Positions 43,121 to 51,448 of a stretch of 64,000 nt of DNA are shown piece after piece. Within the stretch, counting starts at the first letter, position 1; every line of letters begins with the position of its first letter. The notes beneath the pieces were generated by a model. It searched no databases, had not been told where the DNA came from, and saw only the letters and a program-made list of their open reading frames with translations. This DNA is from Desulfobacterales bacterium (lineage in GTDB: Bacteria; Desulfobacterota; Desulfobacteria; Desulfobacterales; JAEINQ01), in the NCBI GenBank assembly GCA_016342285.1, contig JAEINQ010000021.1, positions 1-64,000 of the forward strand, written 5' to 3'. The position numbers and the translations under genes were made by a program.

Positions 43121-44638
43121 TTACACCGTTACCGGTTCGCATGCGGTTTGTTTGAGGGGAAGAAGAACGGTGAAGGTCGACCCCTGGTTCGGCTCGCTTT
43201 CCACAAAGATTTTGCCGCCCAGGGAGTCGAGCAGCCCCTTGACGATGGGAAGCCCCAGGCCAGTGCCTGTAATGAACCGGGTTTTTTCAGTCTTGACCCG
43301 ATAGAAGCTTTCAAAAATCTTGTCCAGGTATTTGGCCTCAATGCCAAAGCCGCTGTCTTTGACCGACACCCGGATCCCGCTGCCGGTGGCCTCCACCCGC
43401 ACCTCGATGCGTCCGCCTTCAGGCGTATAGTTGATGGCATTGGCAATGAGATTGCCGAAGATGCTTTCCAGGGCCTTGGGATCCGCGGTCAGCTCCGGCA
43501 GTCGATCCGGTGGCGTTTCCAGGGTCAGTGTTTGGCCTTTGGTCTGGGCCCGTGTGCCCAGAAAGTCTACAATTGCGTTGAGCAGCGTTTCGATACGGAC
43601 CGGTTTCATCTCTTTGCCGACATTGCCCGATTCGATGCGCGAAAGGTCCAAGAGGTCACCGATGGTGGAAATCAACCCTCGGGTCTTCTCCTGGGCCCGG
43701 GAGATCAGATGACGGTCTTTTTGCGGGGCCTGTTCCATGACGTCCTTGAGCACCAGGGCGAGTTGTTCGTGGATGGTGGCCAGGGGGGAACGCAATTCGT
43801 GGGTGACCTGGGCCACAAACTCAGATTTGAGCCTTTCGAGGACTTTCCAAGTGGTCACGTTTGTGAGATTGACCACGGCGCCGAGGCATTCGTTCCGTTC
43901 ACCCAGGACCGGTTTTGCGTGGGCCATGAGGTAGCGGTTTTCGGAGATGCTGAATTCATACGGCTGAATATCTTCGAAGTCGATGTGGCACCCCTGGGAG
44001 ATGTCCATGACCAGCTTGCAAAACCCCTCGTCCGTCACATATTCGTGGATCATGCCGCCGGCGGGTCTTTCCGGTGGGTGATTCAGCTCTGCCAGAAAGG
44101 CCGGATTGGTCAGCACCACCTGCCCTTCGGCGTTGGTGACCACGACCCCGTTGGGCAGTGATTCAATGATGGTGCGGGTCCTGGACTTTTCCCTGCCCAG
44201 ATCGGCCAGGGTCATGGCTCTTTCCCATGCCAGTTTTTCGGCCTCTCGGGTCAGACGCAGTTTTTCCAGTGCCCGGGCCACCACAATGCGGAGCTGATCC
44301 GGCTCAAAAGGCTTGGAGATGAAGTCGTAGGCACCCTGTTTCATGGCTTCGATAGCCGTTTCGACGGTGGCAAACCCGGTGATCACGATGACGAGAATCT
44401 GGGGATGATGGTCGCGGATCCACTGAAGGACTTCCATGCCGTCCATGCCGGGCATTTTCAGGTCCAGCAGTACCAGTCCCACCGGTTCGCGGGAGATCAT
44501 GTCTGTCCCCAGTTCGCCGTTGCTGGCTGTGAGGACCCGACAGCCCATCCGTTTGAGGATCCGTTCCGATCCCTCTCGGATCCCTTCCTCATCATCAACG
44601 ACCAGAACGCTCGGGATTTCCCCGTTGGCGGTATCCAT
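43121..44638 (-). CDS. Hybrid response regulator-PAS-histidine kinase (505 aa)
   Basis: A receiver domain stands first (VLVVDDEEGIREG, phospho-Asp in LVLLDLKMPGMDGM near residue 59, KPF at about 108), then a PAS domain (about 155-260), HisKA with the phospho-His in FVAQVTHELRSPLATI (about 283), and a HATPase domain with NAINYTPEGG (N-box), DSGFGIEAK (G1) and GTGLGLPIVK (G2). Cytoplasmic, no membrane helix. Second gene of an operon with the PAS kinase upstream, 38 bp away; its receiver is a likely target of that kinase, giving a relay. Confidence 0.92.
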   Translation of the reverse strand: MDTANGEIPSVLVVDDEEGIREGSERILKRMGCRVLTASNGELGTDMISREPVGLVLLDLKMPGMDGMEVLQWIRDHHPQILVIVITGFATVETAIEAMKQGAYDFISKPFEPDQLRIVVARALEKLRLTREAEKLAWERAMTLADLGREKSRTRTIIESLPNGVVVTNAEGQVVLTNPAFLAELNHPPERPAGGMIHEYVTDEGFCKLVMDISQGCHIDFEDIQPYEFSISENRYLMAHAKPVLGERNECLGAVVNLTNVTTWKVLERLKSEFVAQVTHELRSPLATIHEQLALVLKDVMEQAPQKDRHLISRAQEKTRGLISTIGDLLDLSRIESGNVGKEMKPVRIETLLNAIVDFLGTRAQTKGQTLTLETPPDRLPELTADPKALESIFGNLIANAINYTPEGGRIEVRVEATGSGIRVSVKDSGFGIEAKYLDKIFESFYRVKTEKTRFITGTGLGLPIVKGLLDSLGGKIFVESEPNQGSTFTVLLPLKQTACEPVTV

Positions 44639-44676
44639 TTTTGATTCTTCTCCGATTTTTGGCTTCTTCTGCCCGA

Positions 44677-46128
44677 TTACCCGTTGACCGGCAGTTCAAT
44701 GCTAAATGTCGTGCCTTCGCCGGTACGGCTGTCGGCGGAAATTTTGCCTTTGTGGTTTTCCACAATGCCGTAAACGATGCTTAGCCCCAGTCCCGTTCCT
44801 TTGCCTTCTTCCTTGGTGGTAAAGAACGGTTCGAAAATATGCTCCAGGGTTTCCTTGGAAATGCCCGGGCCCGTGTCGGTAATCTCGATGATCGCCCGGT
44901 CGGCGTCTTGGATCCACCGTGTGGCGATTCGCAGTCGGCCCTTCTTTTCCATGGCCTGGGCCGCGTTGAGGATGAGGTTCATAAACATGTGGTTGAGTTG
45001 TTGGATGTCGGCATGGACCATGGGCAGGTCGACGGCCAGGTCCTTTTCGATTTCGATGTTGTGAAACAGCGTCTGGTTTTCCAGCAGGAACAGGGTCCGT
45101 TCGATGGCCCGGTTGATATCGTTGGGTTTCATGAACTGTCGGGTCTGCCGGGAAAACTCCAGCAGTTCGCGGACCGTGTCCCGACAGCGTTGGGCGTCCT
45201 TTAGAATTCGCAGAATATCCTCGTGGGCTTCGTCACAAAGATCATATTCCTCCATGACCAGCTTGGCGTAGAGGGTAATGCTGCCCAGGGGATTGTTGAG
45301 CTGGTGGGCCACGCCGGCAGCCAGTTTGCCCAGGGAGGCCATCTTGGCCGACTGCAGCAGCTGGATCTGGGTTTTTTCCAGCTCCTTTTGTATTTGGATC
45401 TGCTTGCGCATGTCGTGAAAGAAACCGATGGTGGCCACTTCCTTATCGCCTTCATAAATGATGGCGGCATTGAGGCTGATAGGGATGCACTCCCCGTTTT
45501 TGCCGACCACATTGACGGGGTAATTTTTCAGTTTTCCCCGCCCGCCCCAGTCCTCGCTACGAAGTTTTTGCATCACCTCCCGGGCCACGTCATCCGGATA
45601 GACTTCCGAAATGTTCATGCTGGTGAGAACGGCCTCAATGCTGTGGCCGCTGATTTCGGCAGCCGCTTCGTTGAAAATAATGATGCGACCGGTGCGGTCG
45701 GCGGCCATGACCCCGTCCACGGCGCTGTTGATAAGGTTGTGTAAAAATGCATTGGAACGCTGCAACTGCTCTTCCAGACCTTGAAGCCGGGGCAATTCGA
45801 AATCATGGATCGCCAGGGCCTCGATGGTGTCTCCGGAAAGGATGGGGTAGGCGTAGAGACAGGAGATATTTCTGAAATTGAGCGTATTGTCCCGGCTTTC
45901 CCGCATGGCCGGCTTGCCGGTCTGCAATACCTCCAGTGCGGGGCAGAAGTCGCAGGGGGCATCCTGGCCGTAAAGGGACCGGTGGCATTGATGACCGGTG
46001 AACTTCTTATTTTCAAGGTCACGTCCGTGGGTCGCAAGGATCCTGAATTCCGGCGTAACCACAATCATTTTGCGGTTGAAGGCCTCAATGGCCTTGAGCA
46101 GATACGCCTGCTGTTTTTCGTTGGGCAT
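44677..46128 (-). CDS. PAS-domain sensor histidine kinase (483 aa)
   Basis: Soluble kinase. A cysteine-rich N-terminal region (HQCHRSLYGQDAPCDFCPALEVLQTG, about residues 42-67) could bind a metal or redox group; a PAS domain follows at about 130-240. HisKA: GKLAAGVAHQLNNPLGSITLYAKLV with the phospho-His near residue 283; HATPase: NLILNAAQAMEKKG, DTGPGISKETLEHIFEPFFTTK, GTGLGLSIVYG. The Cys-rich module C-x2-C-type suggests sensing of redox state or of a small inorganic ligand; this is inference. First gene of the kinase operon. Confidence 0.9.
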   Translation of the reverse strand: MPNEKQQAYLLKAIEAFNRKMIVVTPEFRILATHGRDLENKKFTGHQCHRSLYGQDAPCDFCPALEVLQTGKPAMRESRDNTLNFRNISCLYAYPILSGDTIEALAIHDFELPRLQGLEEQLQRSNAFLHNLINSAVDGVMAADRTGRIIIFNEAAAEISGHSIEAVLTSMNISEVYPDDVAREVMQKLRSEDWGGRGKLKNYPVNVVGKNGECIPISLNAAIIYEGDKEVATIGFFHDMRKQIQIQKELEKTQIQLLQSAKMASLGKLAAGVAHQLNNPLGSITLYAKLVMEEYDLCDEAHEDILRILKDAQRCRDTVRELLEFSRQTRQFMKPNDINRAIERTLFLLENQTLFHNIEIEKDLAVDLPMVHADIQQLNHMFMNLILNAAQAMEKKGRLRIATRWIQDADRAIIEITDTGPGISKETLEHIFEPFFTTKEEGKGTGLGLSIVYGIVENHKGKISADSRTGEGTTFSIELPVNG

Positions 46129-46386
46129 GGGATCCCCCCGATTTTGGCTTCAGACATAAAAAATGGGTACGGCTGAAGCATTCCATTTAATTCTAATACG
46201 TTGTCGCTTTATTCGAATTGGCGTTCAAAGAATGTGAATAGTTTATATAACTACCCGAAATCGCGCTCGAAAGTCAAGCGTAGATGCCAAGTAAAGGAAA
46301 AATTCTGGTTGGTTAGACCGATTGCCCCCCCCATCGGAACCGATGGAAGCGACGGTTTTCATGGACCATGCACCAAATGGGATGTA

Positions 46387-46408
46387 AATGAATGCATGCT
46401 CATTCATT
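46387..46408. promoter_or_regulatory. FadR/TetR-type operator-like palindrome, site 1
   Basis: AATGAATG-CATGCT-CATTCATT: same outer arms and same 22-bp length as the operators at 46817 and 51909. No clear promoter around it. Confidence 0.55.
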
Positions 46409-46790
46409 TAGGCCCGGTTGTGCCGGATCGGGACCCCGCCATTGACATTGCCCGCTAAGATGCGGGATCGGTCGAAAGGGATGATGCAATTCGAAGTAGG
46501 AATCCATGTCCTGTAGGCATGGTCAGAGTCAATTGGATAGGCCGATAGAATCGCCGGCAAATGCCTAAAATGCGCTAAAGTTTGAAATGCCTAAAATTGT
46601 GGAGTCGCTTTGCTCAGGCTCTTTTTAAGCTAAGATAGGGAAAAATGAATAGACTGGGAGGGGGATGGATGACTTGCCCTGCGTTCAGGTGATGGATGTG
46701 AGGGCCGGTTCCGGGTTTGCCGGTGGGTACGAATAAGAAAAAAAATAAAAAACAGTTAGTTGGCTCTGCCTTGTTTTTTTTCTTTTCCCC

Positions 46791-46838
46791 TTGACAGCGA
46801 AAAGCCGGGTCTGCTAAATGAATGAATACTCATTCATT
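46791..46838 (+). promoter_or_regulatory. tetR promoter with overlapping 22-bp operator
   Basis: TTGACA (46791-46796), 18-bp spacer, TAAATG (46815-46820). The operator AATGAATGAAT/ACTCATTCATT (46817-46838) covers the -10 box and the start point, ideal for autorepression. The layout and even spacer bases match those at 51881-51930. Confidence 0.75.
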
Positions 46839-46863
46839 GAGAATATTCCATAGGAGGCCGACC

Positions 46864-47484
46864 ATCGTTACCAAGGCGAAATCAAATGACAAGTATGAGC
46901 GGATCCTGGAAGCCGCCATCAAAGTTTTTGCCGAACAGGGGTTTCACCAGGCGACCATTTCCCAGATTGCCCGGGAGGCCGGCGTCGCCGATGGAACCAT
47001 TTATCTTTATTTCAAGAACAAAGACGACATCATGGTCCGTTTTTTTGACCAGCGGACCAAGCGGGCCTTTTCCAGATTTCGTGTTGCCGTGGACCGTGTC
47101 GGCAATGCCAGGGATAAGCTCACCGTTCTGATTCGGACCCATCTGGAGGAGTTTCAGCTCAACCGGGACATGGCCGTGGTTTACCAGGCCGAAACCCACC
47201 GCAACAACCGCAGCTGCGAGCAGCAGATACGGGATATGTCCAAGATGTATCTGGACATCGTTTCGGAGATTGTCGAGCAGGGCCAGCAGGAAGGGCTCAT
47301 GCGAAAGGATCTCTATCTGGGGCTGGTCAAGCGGTTTATCATCGGGGCCGTGGATGAGGTGATCAATACCTGGCTTCACTCCAACACCGATTACGACCTG
47401 AGTTCCATGGCCGAGCCGTTGGTGGATCTTTTTTTGCGCGGTGTCGGGAATCCCGAGGAAGATGAAGGCGACAAAGATGCCTAA
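46864..47484 (+). CDS. TetR/AcrR (FadR-like) transcriptional regulator, apparent ATC start (206 aa)
   Basis: One-component repressor of fatty-acid degradation. The HTH is at about residues 22-46: [35 protein letters not shown], typical of the bacillus/Desulfo FadR group; the C-terminal ligand domain would bind acyl-CoA. The start is unusual. ATG 46822 lies within the operator, before the expected transcription start (about 46827), so it cannot be used from that promoter. AGGAGG at 46852-46857 is followed after 6 nt by ATC (46864), giving the family-like beginning [23 protein letters not shown] starts are rare (infC uses ATT) and may limit expression. It is followed by acyl-CoA dehydrogenase. 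Confidence 0.85.
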   Translation: MVTKAKSNDKYERILEAAIKVFAEQGFHQATISQIAREAGVADGTIYLYFKNKDDIMVRFFDQRTKRAFSRFRVAVDRVGNARDKLTVLIRTHLEEFQLNRDMAVVYQAETHRNNRSCEQQIRDMSKMYLDIVSEIVEQGQQEGLMRKDLYLGLVKRFIIGAVDEVINTWLHSNTDYDLSSMAEPLVDLFLRGVGNPEEDEGDKDA

Positions 47485-47542
47485 GACAGCATGATTATTT
47501 CGGACCTTATACGAACCTTTGATTGTCAAGGAGAAAAACATT

Positions 47543-49357
47543 ATGGCACAGCAAATCGCAGACCGCAGGGACGTTGATTTTGTTCTTCACGAGCAGCTCG
47601 GCGTGGAACGGTTCAGCACGGAAGACAAATTTGCCGACTTCAACAAAAAGACCATTGATCTCATTGTGTCCGAGGCCCGAAACCTGGCCGTGAAGGAGAT
47701 TCTTCCCACCCAGAAACTGGGTGACGAGGAAGGCTGCAAGCTGGAAAACGGACAGGTGAGCGCGCCGGAGTCCTTTCACCGAATTTTCGAACTGTTTACT
47801 GAAGGCGAATGGCTGGCCATGTCGGAGGACCCCCAATGGGGCGGCCAGGGCATGCCCAAAAGCGTTGCCATGGCGGCCAGTGACTATTTTGTGGGAGGCA
47901 ACTTTGCCTTTATGATGTATCCGGGGCTGACCCATGGCGCCGGAAAGTTGGTGGAAGCCTTTGGTACCGACAAGCAGAAAGCACTCTTTCTCAAAAAGAT
48001 GTTCAGCGGCCAATGGGCCGGCACCATGCTGCTGACCGAACCCGAGGCCGGTTCCGACGTCGGCGCCCTGACCACCACCGCCGTGAGAAACGATGATGGC
48101 ACCTTCACCATCACCGGGAATAAAATTTTTATTTCAGGCGGGGATCACGATCTGACCGAAAACATCATTCACCCGGTGCTGGCCCGTATCGAAGGGGCAC
48201 CGGCCGGGACCAAGGGGATTTCGCTCTTTTTGGTGCCCAAGGTCTGGGTCAATGACGACGGCTCCCTGGGTGAAGACAACGATGTGGTCTGCACCGGCAT
48301 CGAAGAGAAGATGGGTATCCACGGCAATTCGACCTGCTCCCTGGCCCTCGGCGGGAAAGGCAAATGCCGGGGGACCCTGCTCGGCGAGGAGAACAAGGGG
48401 ATGCGGGCCATGTTTCTCATGATGAACGAGGCTCGCCTGCTGGTGGGGCTTCAGGGGTTTGCCTGCGCCTCCAATTCCTATCTCAACGCCGTCAATTACG
48501 CCCGCGAACGGGTCCAGGGCAAGAACCTGATGCAGATGATGGACAAGGACGCTCCCGGGGTGCCCATCATCCAGCACCCGGATGTCCGCCGCATGCTAAT
48601 CAATATGAAGGCCTATGTGGAGGGGATGCGCAGTCTGCTATACTACGTGGCGTATTGCGAGGACATGATTCACACCTCCGATGACCCCGAGGTCAAGGAC
48701 AAATTCGATGGACTCATCGAAGTGCTCACCCCGGTGGCCAAGGGGTATGTGACCGACCGGGCCTTTGACATCTGTAGCCTTGGGATGCAGGTCTACGGCG
48801 GTTATGGATACATCAAGGAGTATCCCCAGGAACAGCTTGTGCGCGACTGCCGGATCACCTTGACCTACGAAGGGACCAACGGCATCCAGGCCATGGACCT
48901 TCTGGGCCGCAAGTTGGGCATGAAAAAAGGCAAGGCGGTAATGGATCTCATGGGTGAGATTCAAAAGGTCATTGCCCAGGCCAAGGAAACCCCCGGTCTC
49001 GAAGCCATGGCCGGTGACGTGGAAAAGATCCTCAACAAACTCGGCGAAGTGGCCATGCACATGGGCGCCACCGCCATGAGTCCCGACGTTATGAAGGCCT
49101 TTGCCTTCGCCCATCCGTTCATGGAGGCCACTGGTGATGTGGTCATGGCCTGGATGCTGCTGTGGCGGGCCACCATTGCCGCACAAAAGATCGAAGCGGC
49201 CAAGAAGAAGGACAAACCCTACTACGAGGGTTTGCTCAAATCCTGCGAGTATTTCGTCTACTCGGTGCTGCCCATTACCTTCGGAAAGATGAAGGCGATC
49301 CTGGCTACCAACGGCGCTGCCGTGGAAATTTCCGAAGACGCCTTCGGCGGCAAATAA
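47543..49357 (+). CDS. Acyl-CoA dehydrogenase, long (C-terminally extended) type (604 aa)
   Basis: FAD enzyme that forms the trans-2 double bond in beta-oxidation. N-terminal and middle domains: EDPQWGGQGMP, MLLTEPEAGSDVGALTT, ITGNKIFISGGDHDL; C-terminal domain: LGMQVYGGYGYIKEYPQEQLVRDCRITLTYEGTNGIQAMDLLGRKL with the catalytic Glu in YEGT. The about 130-residue extra C-terminus places it in the DmdC/AcdA-like group of about 600 residues, seen in many sulfate reducers. ATG 47543 has AAGGAGA. It follows tetR by 58 bp and is probably cotranscribed and controlled by it. Electrons pass to EtfAB (54162-55894). Confidence 0.93.
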   Translation: MAQQIADRRDVDFVLHEQLGVERFSTEDKFADFNKKTIDLIVSEARNLAVKEILPTQKLGDEEGCKLENGQVSAPESFHRIFELFTEGEWLAMSEDPQWGGQGMPKSVAMAASDYFVGGNFAFMMYPGLTHGAGKLVEAFGTDKQKALFLKKMFSGQWAGTMLLTEPEAGSDVGALTTTAVRNDDGTFTITGNKIFISGGDHDLTENIIHPVLARIEGAPAGTKGISLFLVPKVWVNDDGSLGEDNDVVCTGIEEKMGIHGNSTCSLALGGKGKCRGTLLGEENKGMRAMFLMMNEARLLVGLQGFACASNSYLNAVNYARERVQGKNLMQMMDKDAPGVPIIQHPDVRRMLINMKAYVEGMRSLLYYVAYCEDMIHTSDDPEVKDKFDGLIEVLTPVAKGYVTDRAFDICSLGMQVYGGYGYIKEYPQEQLVRDCRITLTYEGTNGIQAMDLLGRKLGMKKGKAVMDLMGEIQKVIAQAKETPGLEAMAGDVEKILNKLGEVAMHMGATAMSPDVMKAFAFAHPFMEATGDVVMAWMLLWRATIAAQKIEAAKKKDKPYYEGLLKSCEYFVYSVLPITFGKMKAILATNGAAVEISEDAFGGK

Positions 49358-49391
49358 CAGCTCCGAAGCATATCACGACGATTACCAACAG

Positions 49392-49425
49392 AAAAGGGCG
49401 GGGAGAAAATCTCCCCGTCCTTTTT
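49392..49425 (+). terminator. Rho-independent terminator after acyl-CoA dehydrogenase
   Basis: AAAAGGGCGGGGAG, loop AAAAT, CTCCCCGTCCTTTTT: long GC stem and U-tract. Confidence 0.9.
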
Positions 49426-49430
49426 ATTTA

Positions 49431-49558
49431 GGGGTCAAGGGGTCAAGGGGTCAAGGGGTCAAGGGGTCGAGGGGTCGAGGGGTCAAGGGGTCGAGGGGTC
49501 AAGGGGTCAAGGGGTCGAGGGGTCGAGGGGTCGAGGGGTCAAGGGGTCAAGGGGTCGA
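49431..49558. repeat. Tandem array of 16 units of GGGGTCRA (8 bp)
   Basis: Sixteen contiguous 8-bp units, GGGGTCAA or GGGGTCGA, with no other variation. About 160 bp further on, two exact and one degenerate unit occur in reverse orientation (TYGACCCC, 49722-49745). Eight is not a multiple of three, so the array is not coding; such arrays change length easily. Confidence 0.95.
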
Positions 49559-49572
49559 GGTTCAAGTTGCGA

Positions 49573-49609
49573 AACGGCACAACCCTGGCCTTGCGAAATA
49601 TCGAGGAAA
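49573..49609. repeat. Dispersed short repeat, copy 3 of 3
   Basis: AAACGGCACAACCCTGGCC then GCGAAATATCGAGGAAAC, a diverged version of 43021-43061. Confidence 0.45.
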
Positions 49610-49644
49610 CTCCGGCAGAATACCTTACTTGAACATTGAGAATT

Positions 49645-49711
49645 GAAAATTGGATATTGAGCCCCCCTTTGGGGGGCTACCTGAGGCCACCCGCTCTGCG
49701 GGTGGAGCCTC
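49645..49711. repeat. Palindromic dispersed repeat, best-preserved copy
   Basis: Contains GCCCCCC-TTT-GGGGGGC (49661-49677) and then GAGGC-CACCCGC-TCT-GCGGGTG-GA-GCCTC (49683-49711), two hairpins in a row. Related to 24070-24160 (whole) and 28468-28494 (second hairpin). Resembles REP/BIME-like elements. Confidence 0.75.
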
Positions 49712-49721
49712 ACTTGCCCCC

Positions 49722-49745
49722 TCGACCCCTTGACCCCTCGAACCC
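49722..49745. repeat. Inverted units of the 8-bp tandem array
   Basis: TCGACCCC and TTGACCCC exact, then TCGAACCC with one change. In a transcript these could pair with the array at 49431-49558, enclosing the two hairpins between. Confidence 0.75.
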
Positions 49746-49756
49746 TTATCCTTTGA

Positions 49757-51448
49757 CTAGTGCTTCGCCATCTCCTCGGCCCGAAGATCTTTTTTCAAGA
49801 CCTTGCCCACGTTGGTCTTGGGCAGTTCCGACCTAAATTCGATTTCGGTGGGCAGTTTGTAAGTGGCCAGTTTGTCCTTGCAGTATTCCAGAAATTCTTC
49901 CCGAGTGGCTGTTTCGCCCTCCTTGAGCACCACGAATACCTTGACCTGTTCGCCCCGTTTTGCATGGGGGATGCCGATGGCCGTGGCTTCCTGAACCTTG
50001 GGGTGCTCGAAGAAAACTTCCTCAATGTCCCGGGGATAGACGTTGTATCCGCCTGAGATGATCATGTCCTTTTTTCGGTCCACAATGAAAAAATAGCCGT
50101 CTTTGTCCATCTTTGCGATGTCACCGGTATGAAGCCAGCCGTCGGCCAGGGTTTCGGCCGTGGCTTCGGGCTTGTTCCAATAGCCTTTCATGACCTGAGG
50201 CCCTCGAATGATCAATTCTCCGATATCCCCCACCGGCACGTCAGTGACGCCGTCGTCCAGATCGACGATGCGGCACTCGGTGTCGGAGATGGGCACGCCG
50301 ATGCTGCCTACCTTGCGTTTGCCTCCGGCAAAGGGATTGACGTGGGTGACCGGGGTCGATTCGGTCATGCCGAAACCTTCCACGATGGTGGCGCCGGTTT
50401 TGGCTTCAAAGTCGCGGATAACTTCCACCGGCAGGGGGGCGCTGCCGGAAAAGCAGCCCTTGATGGACGTCATGTCGGTTTTGGCGATGGCCGGACTGCT
50501 GAGCATGCCGATGTACATGGTCGGCACAAGCGGGGCAAACGTCGGCCGGAACTTTCCGATGACCTCCAGCAGCGGCTCCGGTTGGGGCTTGGGAACGAGG
50601 ATATCTCCCCAGCCCATGTAAACGGAGAAGTTCATGGCCACGCTGAGCCCGAAGACATGAAAGAACGGCAGGGCGCCCAGCATGTCCTCTTCACCCCGGT
50701 TAAAATTGGGAAACCAGGCGCGAAGTTGTTGAACCTGGCGGCTGAGATTGGCGTGGGTGAGCATGACCCCTTTGGAAACACCGGTGGTGCCGCCGGTATA
50801 CTGGTACATGGCCACGTCGTCGAAGGCCAGGTCAATGGGTGGGGATGGGGCCATGGTTCGGGCCAGCAGGGGCTTCCATTTAAAGACGTCGGAAGCCGTT
50901 CGCACCGTCGCGGCCAGCCCCTTTTTCTTGCCCACCAGTGGAAAGAGCAGGTTCTTGGGGAAGGGGAGGTAGTCGCCGATGGAGGTATAGACGATCTGGC
51001 GGATGCCGGTCTTGGGACGCAGGTCGATCATTCGGTTTGCCAACAGATCCAGGGTGATCAGAACCTTGGCGCTGGAATCGTTGAACTGGTGTTCCAACTC
51101 CCGGTCCGAGTACAGGGGGTTGTTCATGACCACGATGGCGCCGATTTTAAGGATAGCATAGTAGCCGACCACACAGGGGATGACATTGGGCAGCAAAATG
51201 GCCACGGAGTCCCCTTTGCCGATGCCGAAATCGGATAAAACGGCCGCGAAACGATCCACCATTGTCTTTAACTCGCTGTAGGTCACCTGGTAGCCTTGAA
51301 AGTTTAAGGCCATTCGGTCGGGAAACTCTCGGGCGGATCGTTCCAGGAATTCGGGCAGGCAGGCCCTCTCGTAATCGACCTGTTCGGGAACGTCGTTTTC
51401 ATAGCTGGATAACCACGGTTTATCCTGATAATTAAATCCTTTTGTCAC
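49757..51448 (-). CDS. fadD: Long-chain acyl-CoA synthetase (563 aa)
   Basis: ATP-dependent activation of fatty acids to acyl-CoA (AMP-forming). The AMP-binding P-loop is YQYTGGTTGVSKGVMLTHANL (about residue 215); later motifs are EGFGMTESTPVTHVNP, GELIIRGPQVMKGYWNKPEAT, DGWLHTGDIAKMDKDGYFFIVDRKKDMIISGGYNVYPRDIEE, and the catalytic Lys in ELPKTNVGKVLKKDLR near the end. The length is typical. It converges on the acyl-CoA dehydrogenase gene and diverges from the EtfAB:quinone oxidoreductase operon, so all beta-oxidation genes cluster. ATG 51448 has AAGGAGG upstream. Confidence 0.94.
   Translation of the reverse strand: MTKGFNYQDKPWLSSYENDVPEQVDYERACLPEFLERSAREFPDRMALNFQGYQVTYSELKTMVDRFAAVLSDFGIGKGDSVAILLPNVIPCVVGYYAILKIGAIVVMNNPLYSDRELEHQFNDSSAKVLITLDLLANRMIDLRPKTGIRQIVYTSIGDYLPFPKNLLFPLVGKKKGLAATVRTASDVFKWKPLLARTMAPSPPIDLAFDDVAMYQYTGGTTGVSKGVMLTHANLSRQVQQLRAWFPNFNRGEEDMLGALPFFHVFGLSVAMNFSVYMGWGDILVPKPQPEPLLEVIGKFRPTFAPLVPTMYIGMLSSPAIAKTDMTSIKGCFSGSAPLPVEVIRDFEAKTGATIVEGFGMTESTPVTHVNPFAGGKRKVGSIGVPISDTECRIVDLDDGVTDVPVGDIGELIIRGPQVMKGYWNKPEATAETLADGWLHTGDIAKMDKDGYFFIVDRKKDMIISGGYNVYPRDIEEVFFEHPKVQEATAIGIPHAKRGEQVKVFVVLKEGETATREEFLEYCKDKLATYKLPTEIEFRSELPKTNVGKVLKKDLRAEEMAKH

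Larger units (their letters stand above)
46129..46863. other. Intergenic between divergent kinase and tetR genes
   Basis: About 735 bp without a supported gene. Holds an operator-like palindrome at 46387-46408 and the tetR promoter with operator at 46791-46838. The plus-strand open frames here have no ribosome site. The similarity between 46381-46410 and the tetR operator region suggests a decayed duplicate promoter. Confidence 0.5.
49358..49756. other. Repeat-rich convergent intergenic region
   Basis: Between two convergent beta-oxidation genes. Holds a terminator (49392-49425), the 8-bp tandem array (49431-49558), a dispersed repeat (49573-49609), the hairpins 49661-49677 and 49683-49711, and inverted units of the tandem array (49722-49745). 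No gene. Confidence 0.8.

Noticed and set aside
42953..44161. Plus-strand frame of 402 codons opposite the hybrid histidine kinase
   Set aside because: It is the antisense of a well-defined kinase and crosses the terminator at 43063-43112; typical shadow frame of GC-rich coding DNA.
49431..49558. CRISPR array
   Set aside because: Units are 8 bp and contiguous without spacers, and no cas gene is in the window; it is a simple tandem repeat.
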